DNA from: Enchytraeus crypticus
Lineage: Eukaryota > Annelida > Clitellata > Enchytraeida > Enchytraeidae
DNA: 64,000 bases
Reading direction: 5' to 3'
NCBI GenBank assembly: GCA_905160935.1
Contig: CAJHZI010000030.1
Span: 248,001-312,000 of the forward strand
Shown here: in pieces, positions 21,933 through 34,300 of the stretch
How positions within the stretch are numbered: position 1 is the stretch's first letter
Layout of the letters: each line of letters starts with the position of its first letter
Made by a program: the position numbers and the translations under genes
The notes under the pieces: model-generated
Told to the model about the DNA's origin: nothing
The model's input: only the letters and a program-made list of their open reading frames with translations
Database searches by the model: none

Positions 21933-23961
21933 CGAGAGTTAAAGCATTGACGTTTGTAAATATTTCATTCTTCGTATAGTAGCAGGATTTTTATACTCCT
22001 TCAGATTGTAAAAGTCTCCACGATAAAAATATTAAATATGAAATTTTAATGGAAAAGGTTTGCGCATGTTGTGTCCGGGTTTCTGAAGAATAGACCAACG
22101 TAGACTGCTCGTGTCGTAAAAAGCGAGAGAAGGTCTAGCATAAATTATAATCGATCGACTCACGATTTTGAAGTATATATTTAGCAAAAGTCCAAACCAA
22201 CTAACCCAACTGTCAATGCAATAAATCTTCAGTGTTAGAAGTAACGTACGACGGAGGTTACAGATTTAAGCTCTATTTCACAGAAAGTAAATAGAATTTC
22301 TGATGCACTGCGAGATGATGCAGCGTAAGATGATGCAACATGCAGTCAAGAAATATTCCTTTCCAAATCTTAATTCATATATTCCCAACTTCGATGTAAC
22401 AAACAATCAAAAGTAACAAGACTGACTCATAAATTTATGTTATAACATTTTATTCAAGTGTATCACCTCTATATACATGTAATACTATGTCACATAAATA
22501 CAAAATGCAGTTAAACTACAAAATATAGCCTGCAAAGATAGAGTATAGTACGTAATTGCTTTAGAAAAACTATTTGAATTTAATTGTACCAATTCAATAG
22601 ATTGCCGTAGACCTACGAAATCCTGCCTTAGCCCTAATGCTCTGATTCTCTAATTTTGTTTTCACAAATAAACGAGCCATATAACATGTTTTCCAGATCT
22701 CCATTTAAGTCATAATTATGAGTTTAGTTTGTTGTAAGTGAATTGCATTAGTAGGGATTTTACTCTTAATTTAACGTCAAATTATTGTCTATAAATCACG
22801 GCAGTGGCTTGGTGAACACTACGCTCTATTAACGTATTAATCAATTCCGAGAGGGATAGAGCGCCAATAACTATTGATTTAAGATAATAAATATTCCAAA
22901 GTGAAAAGAAAAATTGAAGAAAAAGCATCATAACTATTTTAAGAGTTATTTATGTTTCCTAATGTAGACAAATTGAACTTATTAAATTTTTGCACATTGA
23001 GTCGCTGTTTATAATTGATGCAATAATTCACATTAAATTTTAATCAAATGGGCGAATTATCATCCTATATTAATAAAATATTTAAATACATCTAGCCATT
23101 AATAAAAGTGATAGATATCAACACAGTTGATTATTCACTATAATGCGTGTTTACTTTTGTTATAGATAAATCAAAAACTTATTCAAATAACGCGAAATTT
23201 TATTAAAGCGTTAAAAATTCGAATGTTTGAACAATTAGTCAAGCGGTAAACTAAAATAATACAAATAACATGATTGATATATTTACTCAAATTCATAGAA
23301 AGTAATTTGCAGTTACGACAACATAATTTGCGATAACTCTTATAGGCAATCCCCTATAATTCAAAGTAGTTTCAGCGCTAATAAACTCAATTGAATAAGA
23401 TAGTGCAACTACAAAGATGGTTAATATATGCGATAAAATATAGAAATAAAAGTTAGATAAGGCATATTATAGGAGGTGAGGATAGGTAACTGAGAAATGT
23501 TATAGAATGCAACAAAAAAGAGTTAAAGGCAGACCGGGGCCGGATATTAGATGATTTGTGCTTGACTAATTCTTACATAGATATGACAAGCAGAGCTGAG
23601 GATAGAATTGATTGGAATACTTATACGCCATGGACATACCGCTAGGCAATACACTAAGAGAGAGAGAGAGAGAGAGAGAGAAGGAGAGCAGAGAAAAAAA
23701 TAGGTTAAATGTGCAAACAAAATAGTGACAGAGAATTTAAACTCATTAGTCATAACGCATAATTTTACAATAATTAATTACCTCTATCACGGACATGCAG
23801 TAGCACTCTATGGGGAGTTTGTTTAAAGGCTCTTTGATATAAAAATAAGTGAAATAAATATGCAACATTTAGATAGGCTATGTAGTGTACTATTTTTACG
23901 TTGTTAGCCTATATATAGTAACTTGGAACAGCATTGCAAATAAATTTTATAATAAATATTA
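21933..23961. other. Intergenic DNA downstream of the FReD gene
   Basis: AT-rich with no supported gene. A head of the ATCCCCG-type element is at about 22065-22130, a tail of the conserved-tail SINE at 23104-23165 (AAAGTGATAGATATCAACAC), and a microsatellite-tailed element at about 23590-23690 whose (GA)n runs at 23656-23683. Confidence 0.5.
22220..22225 (+). terminator. Candidate polyadenylation signal of the FReD gene
   Basis: An AATAAA hexamer lies about 290 bases after the TAG at 21930-21932. It is the first clear hexamer downstream. Confidence 0.35.
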
Positions 23962-24258
23962 TAATATTAGACGGCGGGATTAGCGCACTTGGTTTAGTTG
24001 CGCGTCAATTATCGAAGTTAAGCTGCATCGACCTCGGTTAATACTTTGTGGGTCACCACCTTGGAAGACCGAGTGTTGGTAAAAGCTTAGCAAGGAAAAA
24101 TACCAGGGTGATGGAAGGTTATTCTTAAATTCGCGCCAGCTGCAATTGATGCACCATCAAAAGGCAACGATTACTAATAACCATGGAGAGGAAGGACGAA
24201 ATGGGTCTTAAACAAGCATCAGTGCTTCCTGACCCAGTGTGCTGTTATGTGAAATGCA
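23962..24258 (+). mobile_element. 5S rRNA-derived SINE, complete-looking copy
   Basis: The first 110 bases follow a 5S rRNA: TATCGAAGTTAAGCTGCATC (A box region), CTCGGTTAATACTTTGTGG (intermediate element), GGTCACCACCTTGGAAGACC (C box) and GAGTGTTGGTA. A unique body follows (CCAGGGTGATGGAAGG, CAATTGATGCACCATC, AACGATTACTAATAACC) and a tail TTAAACAAGCATC ... GACCCAGTGTGCTGTTATG. Such 5S-headed elements belong to the SINE3 class. This copy is the best preserved of at least three in the window. Confidence 0.8.
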
Positions 24259-25439
24259 TCCTCTCTAAACTTATTTTACACCAATTAGTAATAGCTGTAT
24301 CAATTTGATCAGTACATTTAACTTAATTAAATGTCTAAGCAAATACTTGAGGTGTGTGCATAGATTGTATGATTTATGCAAATTTAAACTAAAAATACCA
24401 TATCACAATTCTAAAATTATTTTCAGAAATAATATCATATTAAAAGAACATTTTTACAGAACTGTGAACTTCTCTTTTTTTAAGTTAGCTGTATTCAGCA
24501 GCAGCATTTTGTCTTTGAACGCGCTGAATCATTTAGCTCAGGTATACGATTAATCTGTCAAGGAGAGCGATAATGTTCAAGTCCGCTGGTTTGACCATTT
24601 CTAGGCTGACCAGGGTTTGAATCTATGACTCGTCCGTCACAAAGTTTGCCTTTTCTTCACTGAGATACAAGCCAACGGCAATGATGCTCATGCATGCACA
24701 ATTACAGGTGACGTTAACTTATTAATCATTAACCTGTTCATGTAGTCATTTAATGCCTCTCCATAGAAGGTAACATGAGTTCTATTAACTTCTTGTGCAA
24801 TATAGACATACCTTTTCTATTTTTGTTTTTTATGCCCATTTAAACAGCGAAATGTTTACATTCAAAATAAAAGTTGTCGAAGGCATTAGCAAGGCTTTTA
24901 AGTCTTAAGTAAAGTCTTTGTATGAAATATTTGCGAAATACATTAAAATTACAATTTACATAAAATCTCATATCACAGTCTAGAATATGATTTATATATC
25001 TACGCATGCCAATCGTATAATTACTAGATTGACAAAATAATGCACATTGATCACTAATACTGTCCAATATACTTACAAATGATTTTATGTATGCGTTAGT
25101 CTGCGTTCAAATTTACTTAGAAAAAACAGCCAAAGTAAGGCACTATGACTTTCCTTTCAATGGCGAGATCCTCATTATAGATTTAAAATGCCATTCTTTT
25201 GTTCCATTGCTGCATTACGTAGGCAATGCGGAGCTAGGATTGCCGATACAAGTATTGCAATATATACATTGTAGATACCACTAATGTTTTAAACGCAATG
25301 ACTATTTTCAATATCAATGAAGCAGCTAATCATAATATTTCTTCACAGTAAAATAGCTAATGAATCAGAAAATAAATATCTAATATCTAACAATTTGGCC
25401 CGTTTTGAATTCGGGTAACTGCATAATAGATAAACGATG
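24259..25439. other. Intergenic DNA, nothing recognised
   Basis: AT-rich sequence with only short chance frames. I see no splice-supported exon or named repeat. Confidence 0.5.
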
Positions 25440-25690
25440 TATTAAATACGTCTTAAGAGGCGCCTAAGCAATAACTGTGAGAAACCACCTCAGGGGTTAT
25501 ATATGTATGTCCCAAGTTAAACACTGCGTCAAGGTTTGGCAAGTCGTGACTTTTGAGGTAGGGTCAACTTGTGGGTTCAAGGAGCTTTCTCAGTTTCCTT
25601 GCAGAGTGAGTAGGAATATAAACTTTGAACCTGTCAATGAACTGAACACTGGAAAGATATGTATATGGTTGTTGAGAATGGAAGACACAA
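25440..25690 (+). mobile_element. Microsatellite-tail family element (tail absent)
   Basis: TAAGAGGCGCCTAAGCAATA, GAGAAACCACCTCAGGGG and GAGTAGGAATATAAACTTTG match the body of the element at 39765-40150. A GA tail is missing here. Confidence 0.5.
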
Positions 25691-25821
25691 GTACAAGGTT
25701 ACTTTACGAATTCCGAATATTTTGACTGTGTTTTGACTTGGGCATAGCAGGCAATAATTAATGAAGTATAACTGCATGCGTATAAACAGACTTCTCTAAC
25801 GTTCTCAAAAGGCGCAACTAA

Positions 25822-26132
25822 TTACGTGAAATATTAATCAATCATTTAATTAATTACGTGAAATATTAATCAATCATTTAATTAATTACGTGAAATATTA
25901 ATCAATCATTTAATTAATTACGTGAAATATTAATCAATCATTTAATTAATTACGTGAAATATTAATCAATCATTTAATTAATTACGTGAAATATTAATCA
26001 ATCATTTAATTAATTACGTGAAATATTAATCAATCATTTAATTAATTACGTGAAATATTAATCAATCATTTAATTAATTACGTGAAATATTAATCAATCA
26101 TTTAATTAATTACGTGAAATATTAATTAGTGA
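25822..26132. repeat. 32-bp satellite, about ten near-identical units
   Basis: The unit (TTACGTGAAATATTAATCAA then TCATTTAATTAA) begins at 25822 and recurs exactly every 32 bases through 26110; the last copy is partial. The units read as identical. Each holds TTACGTGA, ATCAATCA and a TTAATTAA palindrome. The array ends about 440 bases beyond the Delta stop codon, on its 3' side. Confidence 0.95.
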
Positions 26133-26572
26133 GGTGAGTGAAATGCTAGATTTAGAAGATATTTAATATGGGGGAGTGGTAGGATGGGGGGAAGCAAAGG
26201 ACAATGTCTAACTTGCGCTTCGACCACGAACAGTACTGATCCTGGGAAAATAAGTGTCACAACAGTTTAACGCACTGATTTACAAGAACAAAACGTTTGT
26301 TTTAAATACTAAACTAATTAATGACATATTAATTTCACCGTCAGAAAGGGCATACGGTTGGTGGGCGCATGATGAATTAAATTTTAATTGCAGAAGAGGC
26401 CATATTTAATCTTAACGCTTTCATTCTATTCCACGTGAACTATATAATCGCTGGATAATCCCTGGTTTACAACCACGTACCTATTGATCCACAAAACGAC
26501 ACCTTCACCGTTGTGCCACTAACTTGGAAAGCGATAAATAAGTGATAAGTGAAGATCGATTTTATGAATACA
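26133..26572. other. Delta: 3' flank of Delta
   Basis: Probable 3' UTR and downstream DNA of the minus-strand Delta gene. A GATGATG-family fragment (GTCAGAAAGGGCATACGGTTGG) lies at 26340-26370. I could not pick a polyadenylation signal with confidence. Confidence 0.4.
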
Positions 26573-28338
26573 TTACACATCGGTGGCTAAGGGTAAATGA
26601 ATGTCAACTGTAGTAAACCCGCTTCTGTATAATACTGAATCGTCATCTGCAGGACTTTTACAAAGTTTTCGTTGACAACTTTCTCCATTTTCTCTTAAAG
26701 CAATGTCTTGAAACGATTCTGGATGCATACAGTTTGCACTCATTTCCCGTTGTGATCGGTTTTTAGAAGTCGTCGCTCTGCCCATCCTACCAGAGCCTTG
26801 ATTTGATGTCGTACTTCTCTCTAAAACCTCTTGAGCACATCTCGGGTCCCAAGGAATACGATTAGGCACTTCGGTGAGTGGCGACCGACCCTGCCGAGAT
26901 TCAAGGCCGCTTGACGCCAAGTTTTTATTTGAGATTCTGCTGAGATATTGTGACGGTTCACGTCTATTTCGTTGTTGATTATTAGTGGTTTCGACGCCAT
27001 TGAAAGATTGATTGTACAATTTTTGATCACCGTATTGCTTCGTGTCAATATTTGCTTTATCGCGTGATTGCTGCATCACTGAGTCACATATGGGTTGGGA
27101 ATGCTTCAAATTTGACTCATCTGAAAGTCCATCGGAAAACCGTGAATTTATTTTCTGCATCTCAGAATTAGGCTGTGCCTGCGAGCAATAGTAATCTTGC
27201 TCTTTTAGAGCACTATCTGTTCTATCAGAACTATTCTCATAGTAATACGGCTTAACAACAGACACGTGCTTAGGCTCCACGATAGAATCTGCAGAGTCAG
27301 CAACTCTTAATCCAATCTCTGGCCTAAATTTGACTCCATTACTTTTATTTACAAATACTCCACTGTAATCACTTGCACCAGGAAAGTCACTGTGGTAAAT
27401 ATAGTCTCTTTCCTTATTGTTTTGAACAGTTGAAGGGCTGGTCATCTCTCCCGATACTGCCGATCCTATATTTGCACATTCATTGTCATACGCTAAATTA
27501 ACTCCAAAATTAATCTTATTATAGTTATTCTTGCTCATCGGACTACTTCTATAATTAGCCACACGAGGTTCTGTCACTAGCGAATCATCTGACGGCAATT
27601 TTTTTTCATTGATCTTCATAGAGTTTCTGATGTTATCAGTTTTCCCCTCTGTCCCTCCGACGTTAGTATCCACGCTCTTCATTCTTTCCGATGCCAGATT
27701 GTTTACTATGGACACGTGACCTCTGCCGCTGACGTCACTTCCGCTACTCAACTGCTGCCTCTGGCGACGTTTCTTGCAGAGAACAAGAGCAGCTGTGACT
27801 ATGATCGCCACCAGTATAAGCACTGATAGTATCACACTTAAGAGCGTCACTACTAGAGTGTCTTTCCACGTTAGTCCATCCTTAGAAGCAGCCTCATTCT
27901 TTTCGCTGGTTGAGTTACCCACTGGAGCACTAGTGGAGAATTTCGTCGTGACGACAGAGTTGGGATGATTTACAGTAACTTGAGTTTGACAGTCTTTGCC
28001 TTGATAACCGTTCACGCAGTCGCAAAAGTAATCACAGGCCGTTGAAGGATGTGTACCACTGAAGCAATTTGATGATAAGCGGCATGTTCCACCTTGAAGA
28101 CAAGGGGAATAGGCGCAGGGATTGTTTGGATTGGCCTCTATTTCATTCTGACATAACGATCCGTTAAACCCGGGAGTGCAGAGACACGTGAAGAAGTTAA
28201 GACCGTCTAGACAGGTACCTCCGTGGAGACACAGGCCTGATGTGGCGCAGTCATCGATGTTGTCCCAGCAGTTTGGACCGGTGTACCCCTGAGGGCAGAC
28301 GCATCTATAGCCGCTAACTTCATCGATGCATCTCCCAC
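26573..28338 (-). CDS. Delta: Delta last exon: EGF6-8, membrane span and cytoplasmic tail
   Basis: This exon of 588 codons runs from the middle of EGF6 through EGF7 ([16 protein letters not shown]) and EGF8 (a longer, divergent repeat with extra Cys and the insert [12 protein letters not shown]), a Ser/Thr stalk with NST, the hydrophobic span, and an intracellular tail to ATDV. The tail is rich in Ser, Asn and Lys; lysines could serve ubiquitin-driven endocytosis by Mindbomb/Neuralized, which is family knowledge. I see no known domain in the tail. Confidence 0.9.
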
Positions 28339-31300
28339 CTAAATACATTTTAAAATTGATTGTAATTGATAATTAAATATAAACAGACCAAAATAGATTT
28401 AAGTAAATTGACAATTTTATGAAATAATGTACTAGATATATATTACAAAATGAAAAAACAGTTTCTTTGTAATTTGCGTTTTTAATATCGTCGCCAGTAA
28501 GACATTATGACAATGTTATGGAAACGTTGTGGCAAAATATATTGTAAAAGTGATTAATTTCAAACTCGAGGCTAATATATCATGAAACACTAATCATTCC
28601 AAAGCCAGGAATATTGTCAGTTTCATCCTTCAAAGAAACATAAATTTTGGGAGAGTTAGAATTTGAACCCCGCACCCATTAATCCACTTATCCGTTCAGA
28701 GACCTAGCCAATATTGGCACTGGTTCAGTCAAACACAAATTGAATATAACTAAATCAAGTGAATGAGTTTAATTAATTATTTTAAATAAGCTGGTAAAGC
28801 TAAGGTTAACGTCAGTTTCCTCACTCGAAAGCGATGTCAGTGACTGGCGAGCCCAGGATTTGAACCCCGCACCTACTGACCCGCTGCAAAACTACAAATT
28901 GTTTATGATACGAGCTAAATATAAAATCCTTTTCAGGAACTGAACTGCACACTAGAGAAAACAAGGAATAATTCTTTAAACATCGATATCTCTAAACAGT
29001 AATGAACGGAACTACCGTTGACACAGGGAGACGAGGCGCAGTCGTCTATATCCTCTGAACAGCTGCGTCCTGTGAATCCTGCCGGACATACACAACGATA
29101 ACGAGAACCACCGGGACTTCCTGGTCCCGCCAGTTCACAAGTTCCACCGTTCATGCAGGGAGTGCTCGTGCAGTTAGTCGACATTTCACACTGAGATCCG
29201 TAAAACCCGGGCGGACAGGCGCAAGTGTAGTCTGAGTTATTCGATGTCTTCTATATGAAAGCACAAAATTGGAAAATTAAAAAAGTCCAGCACATAATTT
29301 ACTAGCATCGTGTAGTTATATTTGTTGTTTCTTTGTTACGGACACGAACAAAAGAGTTAAATACATAGAGGCCTACATTACTTCGTAAGATAAAATTTAG
29401 CTGAAATAATTCTCGTACAGTCTGGAATGCCCTTTCGGTGAATAGCAAATGTATATTTTTATGTAAAGCAGCTCACGTGTTGCAGAGTTTCTCTGCATCT
29501 CACATCTCATCTCATCTCATATACATATCTCACATAAAACATCTCACATAAACACCAAACAGAAAAATAGTCTCTCTATTTGAGCATGAGATGTATTTTT
29601 TGCTTTAAGGAATTTCTTGATGACGATTATTTTGACTGATGACGATGATCATGGCGATAACTTCTATTAGTATACTAAGTCTAAAATATGATGTACTTAA
29701 TATAATTTTTATTTTTCAAGTGTAGTATTATTTAATGAAAACGATTCAATATTTGTAATACTATTATTAATATGCCTACAAAGAGTAGCTTATTCTCTGA
29801 TGTAAAATTCTGGAAGTTATGTGAAAAATGTTTTTAAGAGGTTCAATAAATACGATGTAAATCCCCGTATTGTGTCCGTTTGCTTGAAGAATAGACCAAC
29901 CGTGTAAATATGCAAGTGTCGTAGAAGACTACTAAAGCACTAAGATCCAAACTGGGACTTAAGGGAAGATGATGATGACGATGAAGAATAAATACGATGT
30001 AATGCAAACTCTTACCTGACACATTCCATTATTCAAGCATGGTTGAAAAAGGCAGTTAGACAACTTCATTTCGCAGTTTGTTCCAGTATAACCGTCTAAG
30101 CAGCTGCACGTGTAGCTACCCTGCCTCGTATTTGAACATGTTGCCCCGTTAACACAAGGCTTATTAGTTGTACAGTAGTTCAGATCTGAAACCAAATGAC
30201 GATGTTGTAAAGCAGACTTAAATAAATTGTCTCTACGAGTTACTGTATCTACCAGCAATTACATATGAACAATCAACTGTATGAACTACACTTTCTTATA
30301 ATATTTTCTAAACTATGGACTAAGTTTTCTTGTAATATTTTCTGAACTATACTGAAGTAGGCCTAGCTATGACTTTATCCTCTGACATGGATGAGAACGC
30401 GTAAAAGCCTTTATGTGGCAGCGCCTGTCTATTACACTCCAGTCCTTTAATGCTGTCTGCGTTCGCGGCACATTGGCGAATGCGACCTCCTAGAGCGTAG
30501 AGGAGTTTTTAACCTTTCTTTTTAAGCTTTATTTTAGCTATATAAAGTACTTCTTTTATTAATTAACGGTAATTAATTAATAGTAATTAATTAATACTTG
30601 CCCAGGTTACATGCTGCCCCTCCCCAGCCCGGCTCGCATGTGCATTGCCATGGCAACGCACAGTTACCATGTAAACAACCGGGGTAAGTAATACACTCGT
30701 CACAACGGTCTCCTTGCCAACCCAACTGACAACTAAATAACAATTATAAAAGAGATTAGGTTTCAACGTAATTTAACATTGCCATTCCAATGCACATAGT
30801 AAACAATTTAGACTTTTAATTGAGTGGAAACAAGATTACTGTTCAATAGAGCGATTCAGAGATTTCTAGCAACTAATTCAGTTTGAAATCGTATTTACCT
30901 TAGACACACATATAATTAATTAACATGCAATGGTATACTGTAATTTGCTTAATTTTAGTTTAATTAAGTACATATCACCGAATGAAGTACCTTAATTATT
31001 TAGTATTAAATAACTTACATGCATTCACCTGGCTTCTTGCAAAATCCATGGTTCATACTGCACCCCTCTCGACATATGGCTACAAATCAAACACAGAACA
31101 TAAGCAGATAATGCAGTAACACTTAAACACAAAGTCAATAGTAGGCCTACAAGGGACAATGCCGGTATTTAATGCAGATAATTTAAGACAATTACAAGAT
31201 CTTATAAATATACTAATTGTAAAAATTGTGCAAGATAAAAATTTATTATTATATATTCATCATCATCCTCCCTTAAATCCCAGTTTAACCAGGGTCGGGA

Positions 31301-34300
31301 TACGAATAGACTTTTTTTAAGTTTATCCATTAATTTAAGTTTTTGTAGCAATTTCTGCAGCCTAGGCGCTCACCAACCGAATGCCCTTTCTGACATTGGT
31401 TTTGATCTAATTTTTACGTCACCTTCTACGACACAAGCATATTTACGCGGTGGTCTATTCTTCAAGCAACCCGGACACAACACGGGAAGATAATTGAATT
31501 TATTATTGTAATTATGTATTATATAATTTCATATTATAAATTAATTTATACATTTTATAATGTGAATATAATTGTAACGTAGGACGTGATAAGATGCTGT
31601 TGGCTCAAATTAATCCTACCTGAGAGTTGAAAAGTCAGTTACAATGAGATTTACGAGAAGGGTAATGCTGTCATGAGCTCCATGCGTAAAATCTATACTA
31701 GACTAGTAAGTAAATAAATTATTAGCCTAATAAGAAAAATAATGGAAACCCTTATTGCAAAAGGTACTGCTCCTAAAATAAAAAGTGTTCCAGTATTATC
31801 AAAGTGATTAATTTATCCACCTTTTGTTCTATTATTTAATGAGATTAATATACATGACTTCAAACGCAAGTATCTGATCAAACTAAATTAGATTAACATG
31901 ATGGTGACATCAAAATATACTATACAAGGAATTTAAACCTAAATTTAACAATATTCCATCATTATTCTTTTAAGATTCATTGTATGTCTTATTAACAGGC
32001 TGGAGCCAGTGGCGATGTCGGAAAGATACTCGGTCGCGGATCAGTATGTGCGGGGTTCAAATCCTGGGCATGCCCGTCACTGACGTCGCTTTCGAGTGAG
32101 GAAACTGACGTTAACACTACCTTTTTTTACTAGCTTTAAATATCACTTTCCTCAATCAGAATATTATTTAAAAAGCGCCTTCTAACTCACGCAAAAAAAT
32201 TCAAGATCTGAGCGGGATTCAGTTGAATAGCCTGCCTAAGCACTGAATGAAATACATACCCTCATTGCAGAAAGATCCGGTCCACCCCGTTAGACATTTT
32301 CTCCATTCGTTGCCTCCCTGCCAGACTTCAGACCCGCGGTCCCTGACACAAGTGTAGTGACCGTTTATGTCGTCTTGAGGGCGACAAACCTCGGTGCACT
32401 GGTCTCCGTAGTAATCAGCCCCACACACAGCTCTGTATTCGTACACCAGGGTGCGCTCTACCGACTTAACGGCTTGTGCACCTAATCAATCAATCAATCA
32501 ATCAATCGATCAATCAATCGATCAATCAATCGATCAATCAATCAATATGGATTTAACGTCCGGTTAATCGACAAAAAGTAAGTCAGAGACGTTTCAATCA
32601 GACGCTGCCCCGACTTAGGCGATCAAGCGAAAATAGTATATAATACATTTAAGAAATATGACATACATGTATATTTTAGGAAAATTTTAAATATTTTAGG
32701 AATGTATAGTACATGTAAAAAAAGCTGGTAAAGCTAAGGTTAACGTCAGTTTCCTCACTCGAAAGCGATGTCAGTGACGGGCGAGCCCAGGATTTGAACC
32801 CGCATCAACTGATCCGCGATCGAGTATCTTACCGACTTCGCCACTGGCTCCAGCCAGTAGCGAAGTATGTACTTAGTATGTACTTTACATATTAAAAAAA
32901 TTCATATTGAAAAATTCACATTGTCAAAAGTACTATGACGTCGTACACGATCTCTGCTGATAGCTTAGAAACTTCATCAAGCTGTTGATCTTTGGGAATA
33001 GGAACTTCAGTCCCGTTGCACGAAATTATATATTAAGCTTAGATATGCATCAACATTTCATGGATCTCTTTAGTGGTACGTTTAGATAATTTAAAAATCT
33101 TCTTTAGAGACGTTAATATGATTAAGTAAGTATGTGGGATGATTTCCTATAGAGCAATCATATGCGGAAATAATGTGTAAAATAGAACATAAAAACAAGT
33201 AGTGAAATTTAACCACTGCATAGCACTAGACGCAGAGGGACACAATAGAATCTATCCTAGAAGCGATTAGCCTCCGCAAACAGAAACTTGACATATCTCT
33301 GCTCCACTTCTGTTGCCTGCGGTCTGGATATTTCGCATAGTGTGATGAATTGTTGTATGAAGAAATTGCGGAAATTTCATTTAAATATTATTACCGAAAA
33401 TGGTACAGCATCATACGGTGCATAAAAATGTTTCGAAATTATTTCGCTCAATTAGACAATCTAGCTTGATAATAACATTTTTAAACTGTTTATAATTTTT
33501 TCTTGCCGAATCAAATCTCGTAAATTTAAATCAAATCGACCAAGAATAAAAATAAAACAGACTCGCTGACAGACAAGCCAGACAGACAGAGAGACAGACA
33601 GACAGACAGACAGAGAGACCAGCAGACAGACAGACAGAGAAATCAGACAGACAGAGAGACCGGCAGACAGACAGACAGACAAACCAGAGAGAGACAGAGA
33701 GACCGGCAGACAGACAGACAGACAGATTCAGAGAGACAGACAGGAGAATGTATGGGTCTCACCACCTTGTGAAGCAGAATTGGAAAGATTGAGTACATCA
33801 CGAGAGATCTCAGTGGTCCACGTGGAGTTGATGGGAACTGGAGCTCGCTGAATGGCGCTGTGGAAGATTAATCGTCTCTGGCTTCCTGCAAAAAGAACCA
33901 GCAATCAATAACAAATAAATCAATAAGTAATAAATCAATAAAGAATCAATAACAAATTAGTCAACAAAAAAGCAATCAATAAACAACATATCATCTATTA
34001 GCAGACTAGAAATAGGCTAAGTAATTAATTACTAAACAATCAATCAGTAATTAATTAGCAAACTGTAACTTCATAAACAATGAATCAATAAATAATAAAT
34101 CAATAATCAATCAATCAATAAACAATGAATCAATAACTATCACGAGAATATTCTCACATAAGGTTAAGTTCTTTTAGTTAGTTATAAAAATATCATGGCG
34201 ACATTGAAAGAAATCCGAAATTAAAATAAATTGTACAGCGACTTTGCACGTTTCACAGCATGTGGAAACCGCCATTGAATTCGTCACTTATCAGGCTTTA

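Larger units (their letters stand above)
31080..32259 (-). other. Delta: Delta intron 5 with two SINEs
   Basis: Contains a near-complete minus-strand GATGATG-family element at 31254-31490 and a plus-strand tRNA-SINE at 31998-32138. Confidence 0.7.
32482..33762 (-). other. Delta: Delta intron 4
   Basis: Carries a (CAATCAAT)/(CAATCGAT) run at 32485-32545 beside the exon 5 acceptor, the SINE at 32722-32856, and a (CAGA)n tract at 33566-33745 that ends within about 20 bases of the exon 4 donor. Confidence 0.7.

Noticed and set aside
23962..24080. A functional 5S rRNA gene
   Set aside because: Stems of the 5S molecule are not kept and the sequence runs on into a shared non-5S body and tail, so it is a SINE.
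30725..30732. The nearer CAG at 30728-30726 as exon 7 acceptor of Delta
   Set aside because: It would shift the frame and lose the Cys needed in EGF1; the TTTAG acceptor at 30734-30733 keeps both.
32483..32545. CRISPR-like spacing in CAATCAAT runs
   Set aside because: It is a simple tetranucleotide repeat in an animal intron, without spacers.
33461..33682. Frame rich in VCLSVSLS repeats
   Set aside because: It is the translated (CAGA)n microsatellite in a Delta intron.
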